Shown here piece after piece: positions 50,056-62,300 of a stretch of 64,000 nt of DNA (positions within the stretch are counted from its first letter, which is position 1; each line of letters opens with the position of its first letter). The stretch is from Pseudozyma flocculosa PF-1. Its lineage: Eukaryota; Basidiomycota; Ustilaginomycetes; Ustilaginales; Ustilaginaceae. Both the position numbers and the translations under genes were made by a program. The notes under the pieces were generated by a model that saw only the letters and a list, made by a program, of their open reading frames with translations, had not been told where the DNA came from and made no database searches. The stretch spans positions 1,420,246-1,484,245 of the forward strand of contig NW_006920870.1 of NCBI RefSeq assembly GCF_000417875.1. Direction: 5' to 3'.

Positions 50056-52142
50056 CTATTCACCTCGAGGTCCGTCGATGGGGGCGTTGGCGTTCTTCTT
50101 CTGTGGCCGCTTGCCCATCTTCTTGGTCTTTGTGCGCATGCGGTCCGGCTGCCCGTCGCCGTCCTTGTCCTCAAACTCGGCCTCGTGGTCGTCCTCCTCG
50201 TCCTCGGCCTGCCGCACAAGGTGGAGGAAACGCATCAAGGAGAGACGCTGGTCAGCCAGCTGCACGCGGAACAGCTCCACCCACACCCGCCCCTGCGTCC
50301 GAGCGCGGGCTGCCTCACCTTCTTGGTCCGGCTGGGTCGGTCCTCGCTGGCCTCCTGCTGCCGGATGATCTTGAGCGCGCGCCTGCTCTGCTGGCCGGAC
50401 CTCGTCTCGCCCTGGTCCCACTCGAGGTCGTACTCCTCGGCCACCTTCTTGATCGACCTGCGCAGCTCCTTGACGTCCTCGATCAGGTCCTGGTAGCGGT
50501 CGACGTTGAAGCCGCGGTCAATGTAGAGCTTCTGCTGCCTACGCGACGTCGTCTCGTTGAGCACGGCCCGGTACGACACCTCGCGGTTGTGCACCAGGAA
50601 CCACACGTAGCCGCCCATGAGGGTGCCAAGGCCCGTGAGGTAGGTGACGGGCTCCATGGTGTCCCAGCCGAGCTCGGTGTAGAACGTCAGCCAGGCCACG
50701 CTGGTCCACCACACGGCGAGGATGCCGACGCCGCCGATGGCGAAGCGGCGGGTGCCGGCGTGGGCAATGTGGTCGCACTCGTCCTTGATTTTGACCAGCT
50801 TCTCGATCTGGTGGGTCTTGGCGTACAGGTTGGCGCGCAGGAAGCGGGTGCGGTCCTCAAACGACGGCACCTGGACGGTGATGTTGCGCCCGCCGATGCG
50901 GATGATGAACGAGCCGATGCGCGCAGCGTCGCGCAGAAAGTCGCCGATGCCCGTCGAGGGCGACCAGCGCTTGCCGTCGGCGGCGCGCGTATGGAACGAG
51001 ATGGGCGGGTCGCCCAGCGGGTCGACGAAGCCCTCGCGCAGCGCCGCCTGGCGCCGCTCGATCTGGTGGCGGGAAAAGGTGGTGCGCGCATCGGCGCCCG
51101 AGCCAGCCGCCGGCTGCGGGCTGGGAGCCAGCTGGGAGCTCGGGTCGCTCGAGTCGGTCTTTTGCCGCCTCTCTGCGTCGGTCTGCCACTGGCTGGGCTC
51201 CGGGCTGGGTCCCTCTGCGCGGATGAGGCTGGCAATGTAGCTGAGCGGCTGGCCGCTGTGGAGGAGAAAGACGACGCTGTGGGCGGGCGCCTCTGCGTCG
51301 TACTCTTCGGCCTCATTGTCGGCGGGCTCGCCCTGCTCTGGGCCGTGGAGGTGCTGGTGCGGGCGGTGCTTGAGCTGCGACACGGGCGGGCCGGGCGTCT
51401 CGGCCGCCTGCTCCCAGGGCTTCTGCGAGATGACCTCCTTGCTGCTGTCGCGGTGGTCGTCTTGCTCCTTGGCCTCGCGGTACCCTGGCTGTCGGTCGCG
51501 GTCGATGCTGCGCTGCTCCTCTTCGGCCTCTGCGCGGGCCTTTGGCGAGCTGAGCTTGGATGCGGGCGAATCTGGGTCGTCAGATGGGGGCTGCAGTGGC
51601 AGTGTGAGCTTGAAGAGGCTGGCCTTGGTGAAGGCGAGGTAGCCCTCGTCCTTTGTGTGGTCGAGGCGGCGCTCGAGGTGGCGGCTGTCCTCTAGGGCGG
51701 GCCTGGCGGTGCTGGGGATGGTCGTCTTGACGCCGGAGGGGGTGGTGGCATAGTTGCGCTGGCAGAGGCGGTGCAGATCCGGCCGCCAATGGAGTGCATG
51801 ATGGTGATCTCTGAGCGAGGGCGATGTCCCGCCAAATACGACGAGGGCACCGAGGGTGGAGGGAGCTGTAGTGCGCGGCCGGCAGCTTGCGTGTGCGGCA
51901 GTTTTTGGCGTCGATGCCGTTTCCAGCACCGCTGATGCGCGGAGCGAGGCGTGCGGAGCAGTTGAGTGGGAGCGAGTGGCCGAGGTGGAGCGTGCTGGAC
52001 CAAAGGCGCTGGCTGCGTGCAGACCACAGGCAGCCGGACGCGTGAGGGTGGCCGAGAGCGAGGGGAGCGATCGGAGGTGCGGCGGCGCAATGGTGCTAGC
52101 GCTATGTGCGAGGTACGCGGCGATGCGAGACGCCGGGGCCAT
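50056..52142 (-). CDS. MCU: Mitochondrial calcium uniporter pore subunit
   Basis: Two exons, 52142-50319 and 50208-50056, give 658 residues, joined in phase 0 by a 110-nt GTGAGG...CAG intron. The pore signature TELGWDTMEPVTYLTG (near 489-504) carries the selectivity-filter glutamate of the DIME motif. It lies between the membrane segments AIGGVGILAVWWTSVAWLTFY and GLGTLMGGYVWFLVHN. A coiled-coil region precedes the pore (RFLRANLYAKTHQIEKLVKIKDECD), and an N-terminal domain includes SVVFLLHSGQPLSYIASLIRAEG. The long N-terminus should hold the mitochondrial presequence. Residues about 180-290 are a charged disordered linker. The second exon encodes an acidic and then Lys-rich tail (AEDEEDDHEAEFEDKDGDG, then KTKKMGKRPQKKNA). 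MCU forms the inner-membrane Ca2+ channel. No MICU-type EF-hand regulator is seen nearby. It is absent from common model yeasts but known from other fungi. Confidence 0.9.
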
Positions 52143-52345
52143 GGTCCCTGCCGGGGACGATGACGCTGGACAGCGGTGGCTCTGCCGTCGAGCTAGGAAG
52201 GCCGTCGGTGGCCGAGGCCGATCAAGGGAGAGCGAGGCTGCCGCCGCCGGGTCGGGTCGGGTTAGGCCGGTGCTTGCTGGGGCGGGTGAGACTATTGGCC
52301 TGGCCTTGACCGCGAGCAGTGCCGGCTAGGGAGTCGAGAAAGGAG

Positions 52346-52387
52346 CGGTGGTGGTGGTGGTGGTGGTGGTGGTGGTGGTGGTGGTGA
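52346..52387. repeat. (GGT)n microsatellite
   Basis: About 14 GGT units, uninterrupted, in the MCU upstream region. Confidence 0.9.
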
Positions 52388-53458
52388 CAACGGCGGCGGC
52401 GAAGCAGAGCGGAGCAGGCAGGGTGGCCAGGGCCAAGAGAGAGACAAAAAGCAAGCAGGGAAGGGAGGGTGCAAAGCATCGCCCGCTGACAAGCGCACGC
52501 CCCCTCTCCTCTCTCTCCCCGGCCTGACTGACGCTGCTGCTTGCCGGCGTCATTCAAGATTCGGCCGCCGACCCTGGCTGGCCTGGCTTGGCCCTCTTGC
52601 TTTCTTCGTGCGGCCAACACCCGCCTCGCGTGGCTCGTTCAGGCCGGTGAGGCCCTCGGTCACCACGGCCGCACCCGTCGTGGCCCCTATGCTCGTCTGT
52701 GGGTGCTGCTCGTTGGGGCCAGTCTCCGGCACCTCGTACGTGGTCCACCCGAGCCGGCTGGTCCCGACAGACGATTAATCTGCACCCTGCCTGGTCCTCG
52801 GCTGCTCGCCGGACCCAAAAGCCTAGCTCGTTATTGGCAGGCAGGCCGGCCGGCCCTGACTGACGGGGCTTGGCGGCACGGCACCATCCCGGCCCTTGGC
52901 CGCTGCTTCCGAGATCCGAAATTGAAGCCCGCCTACGGCCTCGTCGGCCTCGACCCCGCGGCTTGGAGCTTGCTGGAGCTTCTCCTGTAGCAGCAGCCAC
53001 AGCAGATAGACAGAGGTGCACAGACGATGGCGAGACGCTCTGGCCAGACGGCGATGAGTACCCGTCCCAATCTCGAATCCTCTTGATGCTGGACGGACCG
53101 AGGCAGGCATAGCAGAGGCGTCGTCGGGCGCATGTCGACCGGCCGTCGGTCCGTCGCGACCCAAGCTCTGAGCCAAGGCCCTGCAGCAGGTGCCATCTCT
53201 TCTCGAGTCTGTTGACGAGAGCTGGAGACGACACCAGGGGACACGACCAAGCCAAGCCTGGACGAGCACCGGCCCGTCTCTCTCCGTCGCGCCCCCTTTG
53301 ACGGTACAGCCAAAGAGGGGAGAAGCGACGTCGCTCGGCCAGATGCCGGCCTGCCTCGTCTTTTGTCGTGCCTGCCCCAGAAGCTTCCTATCGACGGACA
53401 AAAGGCCTGGCCAGGCAGGCATCTCGATCTAACTAGGTTGCAGCCAGCCAAGCTAGAG

Positions 53459-53481
53459 CCTCTCTCTCTCTCTCTCTCTCT
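53459..53481. repeat. (CT)n microsatellite
   Basis: About 11 CT units, the longest dinucleotide run noticed in the window. Confidence 0.9.
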
Positions 53482-53730
53482 AACTTTGCTTCTCTACTCT
53501 ATCCCCTGCCTGCTTTCTGGTTTCGCCCCTTTCGCTGGCGCTATCCTGGCCGTGACAGAGTAGGGCCGTAACGCCAGCCAGCCAGCCGGTGCGGCCGGGG
53601 GGCGGCTTACGCTGCTCGCGTCGCTGCTGCTGCGAAACGAGGCCCTGCTGTGGCCTGCCCAAAAGGCGGGGCGCCGCCTAGGCTAATTTCTTTTGCATGG
53701 CCGGCGCCGGCCCACCAGCAGGCTGTCGTG

Positions 53731-53758
53731 GCCTCGCCTGGCCTGGCCTGGCCTGGCC
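53731..53758. repeat. (GGCCT)n array
   Basis: Five GGCCT-type pentamers in tandem, with one GGCCTC variant. Confidence 0.75.
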
Positions 53759-54431
53759 GCCAGGGCTCAGTCCGGGTCGGCTGCATTTCACACTGCTCCG
53801 CACTCTCGAGGCGACTCTTTCTCCTCTTGACTCCATGCATCATCCTCCCTCCTTCTCATCCTCTCTTGGCCTCTCGGTTCTGCATCCTGGCCTAGCCTGC
53901 CTCTCGATCCATCGCCACCTCTGACTCTGCTCTGCCAGGCGCATGGCCCATCAACGTCCGGCTCGCCATCTGCATTCCCAGCTCAGCCATCGCTCAGCAC
54001 CCTCACATCACCATCCTTTGCCAGCCATCGACCTGTCAGCGCCGTCCAGCAGCCATCTGCCCCTCATTCTCCCGAGCCACCACGACCCCAACAGTAGCCA
54101 GCATCCACTCCACCCCACACCCCCTCGCACTGCACCCGCCCCTCTTCAGACTTCCGGCCCGCACTCGGCCTCCTCAAGTCCTACCTGCCACTCCAGCCAA
54201 TCGACCGGCTACCCGGATTGCATCTATCCAGACAGGGTGTCTTCGCCCAGCTTCATCTTCGAACTCCGTGTAGGCTCGTCGAATTCAAGCATCCAGCCCA
54301 CCGCCATCCGCTCCTGCGTCAGCGCCTGCCCTTGCACAGACGCCTAGGCTCGGCCGTGCCCCGAGCGCAACGGCGAGAGGGCCGAGCAAATCCCCAGAGC
54401 TCGGCCTCGCCACACAACACCTGCCACGTAG

Positions 54432-57400
54432 ATGGACGCCCAGCCAAAGAGCTCGGATGCCGGCGACGGGACAGCGGCAAAAAAGCGAAGGGTGGGTAGT
54501 CCGGGATCCGCTCCGCTGCCTGCGCTTGCTACCCCGTCGCGCCTCGCCTCGTCGCGCCTCGCCGCGTCTCGCACCACCTTCCTCGACTGACACCCGCACT
54601 TCCACCCTATCCTTCCCGTACGCTCGCTGTCGCCCTGGCCAGATATGGGCCGCTTGCGAGCTCTGCCGCAAGCGAAAGTCTCGCTGCGATGGCCAGAACC
54701 CCTGCAAGAGCTGCCTCAACACGGTCAAGGCCACCCTGCCCTCGTCGAGCTTGCCCGACGCCAGCTCCATCGGCAAGGGCGACGTACCGACCACCTCCTC
54801 CGACTATGCTGCCTGGATCGCAAAGGCCAAGGAGATCTGCATCTTTGACTGGAACCGCAAGCCGCGCGGGCCCAAGGCCAGAAAGCGGCCCGGCTCGAGC
54901 CAGAGCACCGATGCCGCCGGCCTCGGCGCACCGCGAACCGAGGCCAGCGCCGGTGCCGCCTATGTCCAGTCGCAGCAGCTTCAGCTACACCGCGCCATGT
55001 CGGACTCGGACAGCTCCCTCAGCCGCGCAGGCCTCTCGCCCCACGATGGCTCGGCTTCCTTTTCGCCCCTCACCCCGACCGTGTCCGACTCGGCGACGTC
55101 GATATCGAGCCACGGCCCGGCCCACATGCTGGCACGTGGATCGGCCGACGCAGAGAGGCTGATGGCGGGATCCTCGATGCTCCACCGCCTCTCGGGCTCG
55201 CCCGTGGGCCACATCGGCAGCGCGGGCGGCGGGGCCGAGCTCGACCGCACTCAGCCCTTTGACCCGGCCAAGCAGCGGACCCAGAGCCCGGCGGTCGGGT
55301 ATCCGCTGGGCTTCACATCGTCGCCCGCTGGGCAGTCGGCTGCGGGTGGCGCTCCAACGTTCGTCCAGGACAGCAATGTGCCCTGGCAAGCCGGCGGACA
55401 GGGCCAGCCGATGAACATGGCGCAGCAGCAACCTGCCGTCGCCCCATACCCTTGCCCGGGCGAGGGCTTCGACGGAGCCGGGTCTAGCTTCTTTCGCCAC
55501 CGGCGCAACAGCAACGCCAGCTTCAGGTCGTCGGCCCAGTTCAGCGGCGCCTCGAGCGGTGCCCGCAGCCGGACGGCCCTGTCGCCCGAACGGTCCAACG
55601 ACTCGACGGCGCCACGCCGCCCAGCCCTGGGGCCCGACGGCTCCCCCGTTTCCGATGCGGCCATCACCCACTTTGCGCAGGCCACTGCCCTCTCGCCGCC
55701 GTCGGACGCCATCGGGCCGTGCGACCGGTACATGGACCAGACCAACCTCATCGACCGCCTCCGCCCCTACTGCACCGACCAGGACCGCCCGCTGGTGGCC
55801 ATCGCCATTGCTCACTTTGCCGAGTTCGACTCTCATGAGAAGCTCGCGCCCGCCCGCTACCTCTTCGGCCAGCAGTCGGGCGGGCCGCAGCCCGAGCCGC
55901 CGGCGTACCTGCTGCTGGCGTTGCTGGCGCTGCTCAGCCATCGCGCGCTGCTGCTGCCCGACGACCTCAACATCGAGGACCTCGATCTGCGCGCCGGGCC
56001 CGCCACGCTGCGCTGCGCCGCGCAGAACGGCCGGCTCGAGGGCGAGGATCGACAAGAGATGCTGCAGTTTGCGCGGCGCTGCTGGTCGTTGGCGTGCGAC
56101 GTCATGCTGCAAAAGATCAGGGCGGGCGAGGTCGACCCGCGGCTGGTGCAGTGCGGCCTGTTCCTCGACCTCGGCGCCGTCGAGGACGGCATCAGCACCA
56201 AGAAGATGGCCAAGATGAAGTACTGGCTCTTCCGCGTCCTCTTTTGCTGGCGCCTGCACCAGATCGACCTGACGCCCGAGTCGCCCGACTACGACGTGCC
56301 CTGGGAGCCCGTGACAGTGCTGCGCCGCGCCATCGAGTACGCCGGCGACGTGGGCGACACCGACGACGACCTGCCGCTGCCGCGCATCGTCGACGCGCGC
56401 GGCTTCGTGACGGACCCCATCGAGCGCGAGGCGCTGCGGCGCACCGTCATCTTCATGACGTGCTCGGCCTACTGGATCCAGACCTCGGACATGCAGCTGC
56501 CGCGCTTCGACCTGTTTTCGATGGCCGTCGAGAGCGTCCACCGCGACGACTACATCCACGAGCTGAGCAACTGGACGCCCAAGCCGCGCACCCGCACCAA
56601 CGAGTACATGCAGCAGACGCGCTACCTCGTCTTCCGGCTCTACGCCCGCGTCGTCCGCCTGCTTCACACGCCGCTGCTCGACATCTGCACCGGGCGCTCG
56701 CCCGAGCCGGACCTGCAGCGCGCGCTCAACGAGATGGAGACCGAGTCCGACTGGCTCCGCAGCAGAATCGGCGAGGTGACGTTCGAGGGCCCCGAGCAGC
56801 CGATCAAGATGGCGGCGCTAGTGCAGTCGCGCTTGTGCGAGGTGATGCTCTACCGCCTTCACCTGGCCATCCAGGCGTTCTACTTTCTCTTCCCCGCCGA
56901 GACCGACGCGCGGCCCGACCCGTCGCTGAAGCTGGCCACCACCATGGTGCCGAAGGAGCGCGAGCACTTGTCAGGCTTTGAGCGGATCGCGGGCGAAGCT
57001 GCAGGCTCGGCGCAGCAGTCGAGCGGCGTCCGGCACAGCTCGAGTCCTGCATCCGCGGATCTCGTCAATGGGGACCGTTCCCAGCCCCAGGCACGGATGC
57101 CGCCCCAGCCGCAGCCGCAGCCTCAGCCTGCCGCACCGCCATCCGACGGCGGTTCACCGGGCCTGGCGTTGCTGCCCAAGCCTACGTGCACGCGCAGCCC
57201 GGTGCGAGCGTGCTTTGCGTCGATCCTCGAGATGGGCATGGTGGCGCGCCGATCGCTCGAGATGCACCGGGCCAGGGAGGCCGCGCTGGCGCCGCTCGAG
57301 GACCGAACGGTAGCGGCGGCGCTGTCATGCGCTCCCGGCGCCGGGGACAAGGTGGGCACGGGCGCCGGGAGGACCATGGATGGCATCCTGCGCTCGGTTC

Positions 57401-57762
57401 GGTGGCCGCGGCACTGGCGTACGATTGCGCAGCACGCGTTTGCCATGGCCGCCGAGACGCACGTGGCCGGGTCGTCTTGGGGTTCGACGTTTGCGCAGAA
57501 CAACCCGGACTGGGTGGAGCCGCCGTCGTTTGGGTTCCTGCCGGCCTCGGAGGACAAGGAGACGCTCGAGGCGGCCATGTGGTCGGCGGGCCACACGATT
57601 GTGGAGCTGCTCGAGGCCATGGGCACGACGGGCAGCCAGCACGCCGCCAACACGGCCAAGCTGACGCGCCAGTACGGGCAGGAGAGGTACGAGTGGGCCA
57701 TGCGCCATTCGCAGGGTGGTGGTGGCGGCGGCGGCGGCAATGCCTCGGGCTCGCAGAGGTAA
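54432..57762 (+). CDS. Zn2Cys6 transcription factor
   Basis: Exon 1 is 54432-54491 (MDAQPKSSDAGDGTAAKKRR). A GTGGGT...CAG intron leads to exon 2 at 54643-57762. Read straight through it is 1059 residues. The zinc cluster starts C25ELC28RKRKSRC35DGQNPC41KSC44. The sixth cysteine, expected 6-8 residues later, appears only as C86 in EICIFDWNRKPRGPKARKR. The intervening 102 bases (54724-54825) begin GT, end AG and are a multiple of three. Removing them gives a normal C-x7-C spacing, so a third exon is likely and the protein would be 1025 residues. A Ser/Pro/Gln-rich linker follows, then a fungal transcription-factor domain (about 420-800) with DRLRPYCTDQDRPL, YWLFRVLFCWRLHQID and RRTVIFMTCSAYWIQ. 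No regulated pathway can be inferred. Confidence 0.87.
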
Positions 57763-59363
57763 CCCCGAGGCGCCGTCGCTCGTCCACTCTCTCTCTCTCG
57801 AGATCGTCCTCCGGCTCTCCATCGCCTCCTACCTTCACCCTCTCCCTTTCTCTCCTCTCTCGTCGTCTTTTTGCGTCTCTCTCCTGCGGCTCTTGTGATG
57901 GTCCTCGCTCGCTCGCTCGCACGATCCTCACCGCTATTCTCCGTCACCGCCAATCCCTGTACTTTTAAGCAGTCCCACCGGGCAGCAGTCCTGCCCAACC
58001 GATCGCATGCAAGCAAGGGTGGGACTGCTGCTTCTGCCAATGTCGATGTCACGGTCATTATCATCTGCTGCTATGTCGCTCTGCTGCTCTTGCTCGGCGG
58101 TCGGATGAGCTGCGAATGCTGCGCTGCAGGCGTCGCATCGCACGGGAGGAAACGAGTCGGCAGGGCCTGCTCGTCGTACGGGGGTCGACCCCGGCTGACT
58201 GCCCAGTCGGTGGAGGCCTCGTCTCTGCCTCGTCTTCTAGGCTGTCTACACGATCGATGGTCCGTTTGCCGTGCAGCAGGCCCAAAGCCAGCAGGCAGGT
58301 AGGCAGGCAGGCAGGCAGCAGGGCCGCCCAGGCAGCCGTACGTACGTGTCTGCGTGCAGAGTCGAGCGGGCGCGGCGCGCACAGGGTCGTGCTGGGCCAT
58401 CCAGCGTGCAGTGCCTGCTTGCCTTTTTCGAGGGTCGAGGCCAGGCGCGGGTCGAAGTTGCTCGGTTGGACGGGCGCGTGCGGCTGGCCGTCGTGGCCTA
58501 GCCTCTACCTGTTGCCCCCCCCCCTCGCGCCCCTGTCCGCCGGCCCTCGACCTGTCGCTGTCGCTGTCGTGGACGTTGTCGGCTGCGCCCAACGACGCCC
58601 CACCTCGATTCCAATTTTTCGCCAACTTCGCCCGCCCCTCGCGACACCCGCCCCACCTCAGCATCGGCCATCCTCCCTTCCCTCATCCACCCATCGCATC
58701 CATCGCATCCACCGCATCCATCCATCCGGCCATCCCTCCAGCCATCCAGCGCCCGATCGCGAGGAGCGCAGGTACCGTCCACCCCGCCTGCCCTTCACCA
58801 CCCCTTCGTCTTGCGATCCACCATACACTCTCGCTCATTGCTCCGCTGCCGCCTGGTTCTCGCTGCACTCGCGACACCGGCTCCTATCCGCCGCCTTCTG
58901 CTCCCCGACACTCCTCTGCGGCCCCTCTGGAGAACGAGTGGACTCCTGCCGAATCCCTCCTCGTCACGACCAACCGCTCCAGCATTTTCACTGCATTGCC
59001 TCGATCCAACCGCAGCTCCACCTCGAGCCAAGCCGATAGCATCTCTCGCCCGCCCCGCGCCGTCTTTGTTCCACCAGCCTCGCCTCGCCCGGGCCAGCGA
59101 CGTCGGTCTTCCTTTGCACGCACTAGACAGCATCTCGGCATTCTAGCATCCTCGCATCGACCATCCGGATCAGCATTGCCGACATTCGCCGCCGCTGGAT
59201 GTAGCATCGACTCGCCATCCCGCTCGGCCCGTCAAGAAAGCCGACTCGCACCGCCATCGCCGCCCTTGCTCGCACCTCGCCGGACGCGGCCTGGTAGCTT
59301 GCAGCTTGCCCCACTCGCGACGCAGCTCGTCACCTCGCATCTAGCCGCGCTGGCATCGCCGCA
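57763..59363. other. Intergenic region before SUN gene
   Basis: 1.6 kb with a CT-rich stretch after the factor (57785-57890), GGCAG repeats (58300-58325) and CATC repeats (58680-58745). A CT/CG-rich leader runs up to the SUN start. A plus-strand open frame covers 58354-59721 but is low-complexity and unsupported. Confidence 0.5.
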
Positions 59364-62300
59364 ATGTTCGCCACGCCTACGCGCCAGACCAGGTCGTCCA
59401 GCCGACTCAGCGCGGGCCGCGCCGAGAGTGCCAATCCACAAGGTCAGTACAGCCTTTCGTCCCTTGCGCGCGCCGCAGCATCCCGATGGCTCCAGCGACG
59501 ACGAGCTGCCGCTTCTTTGCATCGTACTCGAGCGACGGGAAGCTGCCACTTCTTCCCGTCGCCGTCGAGCTCCGCGCCAAGGCGGCGCAACCCGGGTCCA
59601 TGAGCTCGGCCCTCCCATCATCCGGCCGAATCTTGCTCGCCTGCACCGCTCCTCGAGCTTGCTGGCCTCTGCTGTCTTCGCCCATAGCCGGCAACTGATC
59701 TTCTTTGCGTTCATTTCCTAACCTCACTCCCCCCACTCGCTCGGCGCAAACCTTCCCGCGTCTCGCCAACCGCCCACCTCGCCTTCCGCACGCAGCAGAC
59801 CGCAGCACCCCTCAAAGAGACCGTGCCGCCAATCGCTACCTCCGCTCGCCCTCCCAGGTCCTCCGCATGTCGCCGCCCGGCACCAATAGCCGCTCAGTCC
59901 TCGACGGCAAGAGGCCGCCCGTCCGCATCAAGGAGGAGACCGAAGAAGAGGAACACTCGAGCCTGCGCGACGACGCGCCCGACGCCACTTCATCCACCAC
60001 CAGCTTCAACCGCAGCAGAAACAACCGCCTCACGCTCCAGCCCTCGAGCTTCTTTGTCCGCGAGCGCTCCAACGGCAACCTGCCGCAGCAGAACTCGTTC
60101 AGCTCTGCCGGCAACACGCTCGGCGGTCCGACCAACCAGCTCCTACGCGGTGCACAGAAGCCCAGCTACGACCCCTACTCGCCCTCGCACTCGCGCACCT
60201 CGGTCGGCATGCACTCGATCCTCTCGAGCGAGCCGGACGACTCGCGCAGCCTTGCGTACGACTACCAGGCAGAGGAGCGCCTAGCCGCCGAGCTCGAGGC
60301 CGAAGAGATGGAGAGGAGCGCAGCAGGCCCCAGCCGTCGCAACGGTCGAGAGCACAGCGACGACGACGACGACGACAGTGACGACGGTAGCGATGCTACG
60401 TCTGCGGGCGAGGGTGAGGGGCGAGCAGGGCCATCGTCGGCGGCCGATCGCGCCAACCGGCGGAGACGGCCAAGGACGTCCAAGGACAACCTCCCCTACC
60501 GTCCCGACTCGAACGACGAGGACCGCGATACGGACGGCTCGGACGGCGGCCGAAAGCACAGCCACCGGCGCCGCTCCCGCAACGACTGGCCAAAGATGCG
60601 CGAGGGCCGCGACGACAACAAGATCTGGTGCGGGCAGAAGAAGAAGCGGCGCTCGCCCCGCAAGAAGGACGAGAACGGCAACGACCTGCCGGACGACTCC
60701 TTTGCCGGTACCACGCACGGCTCTTTCCTCGATGATACCCCACCGACGACGACAGCGGCCGACGCGACACAGCTGCTATCCAAGGCGGTCGATCCTACGG
60801 CGCAGAAGACTGGCACCGGAGCGGGACAGGAAGAGGACATCGGTAGCTCCGTTCCTTCTGCCGTCCGCACCTTCGTCTTCGGACTCGCCTCCCTCATCTT
60901 CTCAGCGCCACTGATGGTTGCGAACCAGGCTTTGCATCGGCTTCAAGCGCTCGGCATCGCACGGGCGCTGACGTGGATCGTCGTCCCCCTCATAGGCCTG
61001 GTGCTTCTGCGCGCCGCTACCGCCCCGAGCAACTGGGGCAGCGAGAACCCCATCATCGTCGACGACGTCCCGAGGTCCTCGGGCTTTGACCTTTTCGGCC
61101 TCTTGTCCTCGCGAACGTCATCCCGCGTGCTGACGCCGCCCGACGAGCCCCCGACGAGCTTCTCGGACCTGACGGACCGGCTCACGAACCTCGAGGGCGC
61201 CTTCCAGAATGAGCACGAGCGCGTCGAGCAGCGCTTCCGCGCCCACGACAAGCGTATTTCCCGCCTCGAAGATGCGTCGGACGCGGCGGCGCAGCAGATC
61301 GAGCGGCTCAGCGCCCAGCACGAGGGGGCCAGTGCTAAGCTTGACCGTCTCGAGAGCGCGCTGGCCGCGCGGGACGCCAAGCTCGGCGAAGAGCTCCGCC
61401 TGCTCAAGGGTCAGCACGACAAGCTCGAGCAGCGAACGACCAAGGACTCGAAGGCGAATCGGGCGGAGCGAAGCCGCCTGCAGAGCCAGATGGCCAAGGT
61501 CGAGGCGGAGCTGCAAAGGACGCGCAGCCTGGTCGAAGGGCTCGGCGAGGCGCAGAGGAAGGGCGAGCTGGCCCTCGCCGAGTTCCGCGAGCTAGTCAAG
61601 CCGCTGCAGCAGCTGCTGCCGGCGCAGATGCCCGTCCGCTCCGACCCAAAGACGGGCAGGATCCACATCGAGCCGTCGTTCTGGAAGGAGCTCAAAAAGG
61701 TGTTTGCCACCATCGACGGCGACTCCAAGTTTCTCTCGGTGCCCGAGACGGCGTGGGAGGGTTTCCTGCGCGCCAACCAGGCGGCCATCACCGAGCTCGT
61801 CGCCGAGCAGGTCGACCAGCGCACCGCCAAGGTGCTCGATCGCGACACATTCGTGCGCCTGCTCAACAACGAGGCGGAGCGGATCAAGGTCGAGATCTCG
61901 GAGCAGCTCAGCAGCGCCAGCCCGCGCCCCGACCGCGATGCGCTGGTCGCCATGATCGCGCCGGAGCTCGACGTGCGCCTCGAGCGCGCCAAAGACGAGC
62001 TGTCGGATCGCTTCAACGACAACGTCGAGGCGCTGCAGAACGAGATCCTCGCCAAGGTGCGCAAGCAGAACCAGATGTATGAGGAGGCGGGCTCGTGGAG
62101 GCCCAAGGGAGCCAAGCTGCCCGGCTCCGGCACCGGCAGCAGCAGCAGCAGCAACAACGGGGCCAGTGGCGACGATCTGAGCCGCATCGCGTTTGGTCCG
62201 GGAGCCCTGCCCCTGTCGAAGGTGGACCTCAAGCTCAAGGACGGTACCGACCTCAAGGGATCCGTCCTGGCCCTCATCGACGCCGCGCTCGAGCACTACT

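Larger units (their letters stand above)
52143..54431. other. Divergent intergenic region MCU / Zn2Cys6 factor
   Basis: 2.3 kb, the longest gene-free stretch. It contains a GGT array (52346-52387), A/T islands at 52551-52563 and 52916-52927, a CT run (53459-53481) and a GGCCT array (53731-53758). A CT/CA-rich stretch (53850-54300) just upstream of the factor is probably its 5' leader. Open frames here have no recognisable features. Confidence 0.5.

Noticed and set aside
53943..54347. 134-codon open frame upstream of the Zn2Cys6 factor
   Set aside because: Ser/Pro/His-rich translation of a CA/CT-rich leader with no recognisable feature; more likely 5' UTR.
54985..56667. 560-codon minus-strand open frame opposite the Zn2Cys6 factor
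   Set aside because: Antisense shadow of a GC-rich gene: its composition is Val/Asp/Gly/Arg-rich repeats with no family resemblance, while the plus strand has clear conserved domains. The same applies to 724-1977 (+), 32981-34759 (-), 38951-40519 (+), 50103-51695 (+) and 61592-62743 (-).
58354..59721. 455-codon plus-strand open frame upstream of the SUN gene
   Set aside because: Low-complexity Arg/Ser/Pro sequence over CT/CATC-rich leader DNA. It overlaps the SUN gene first exon and intron in another frame and has no conserved motif.
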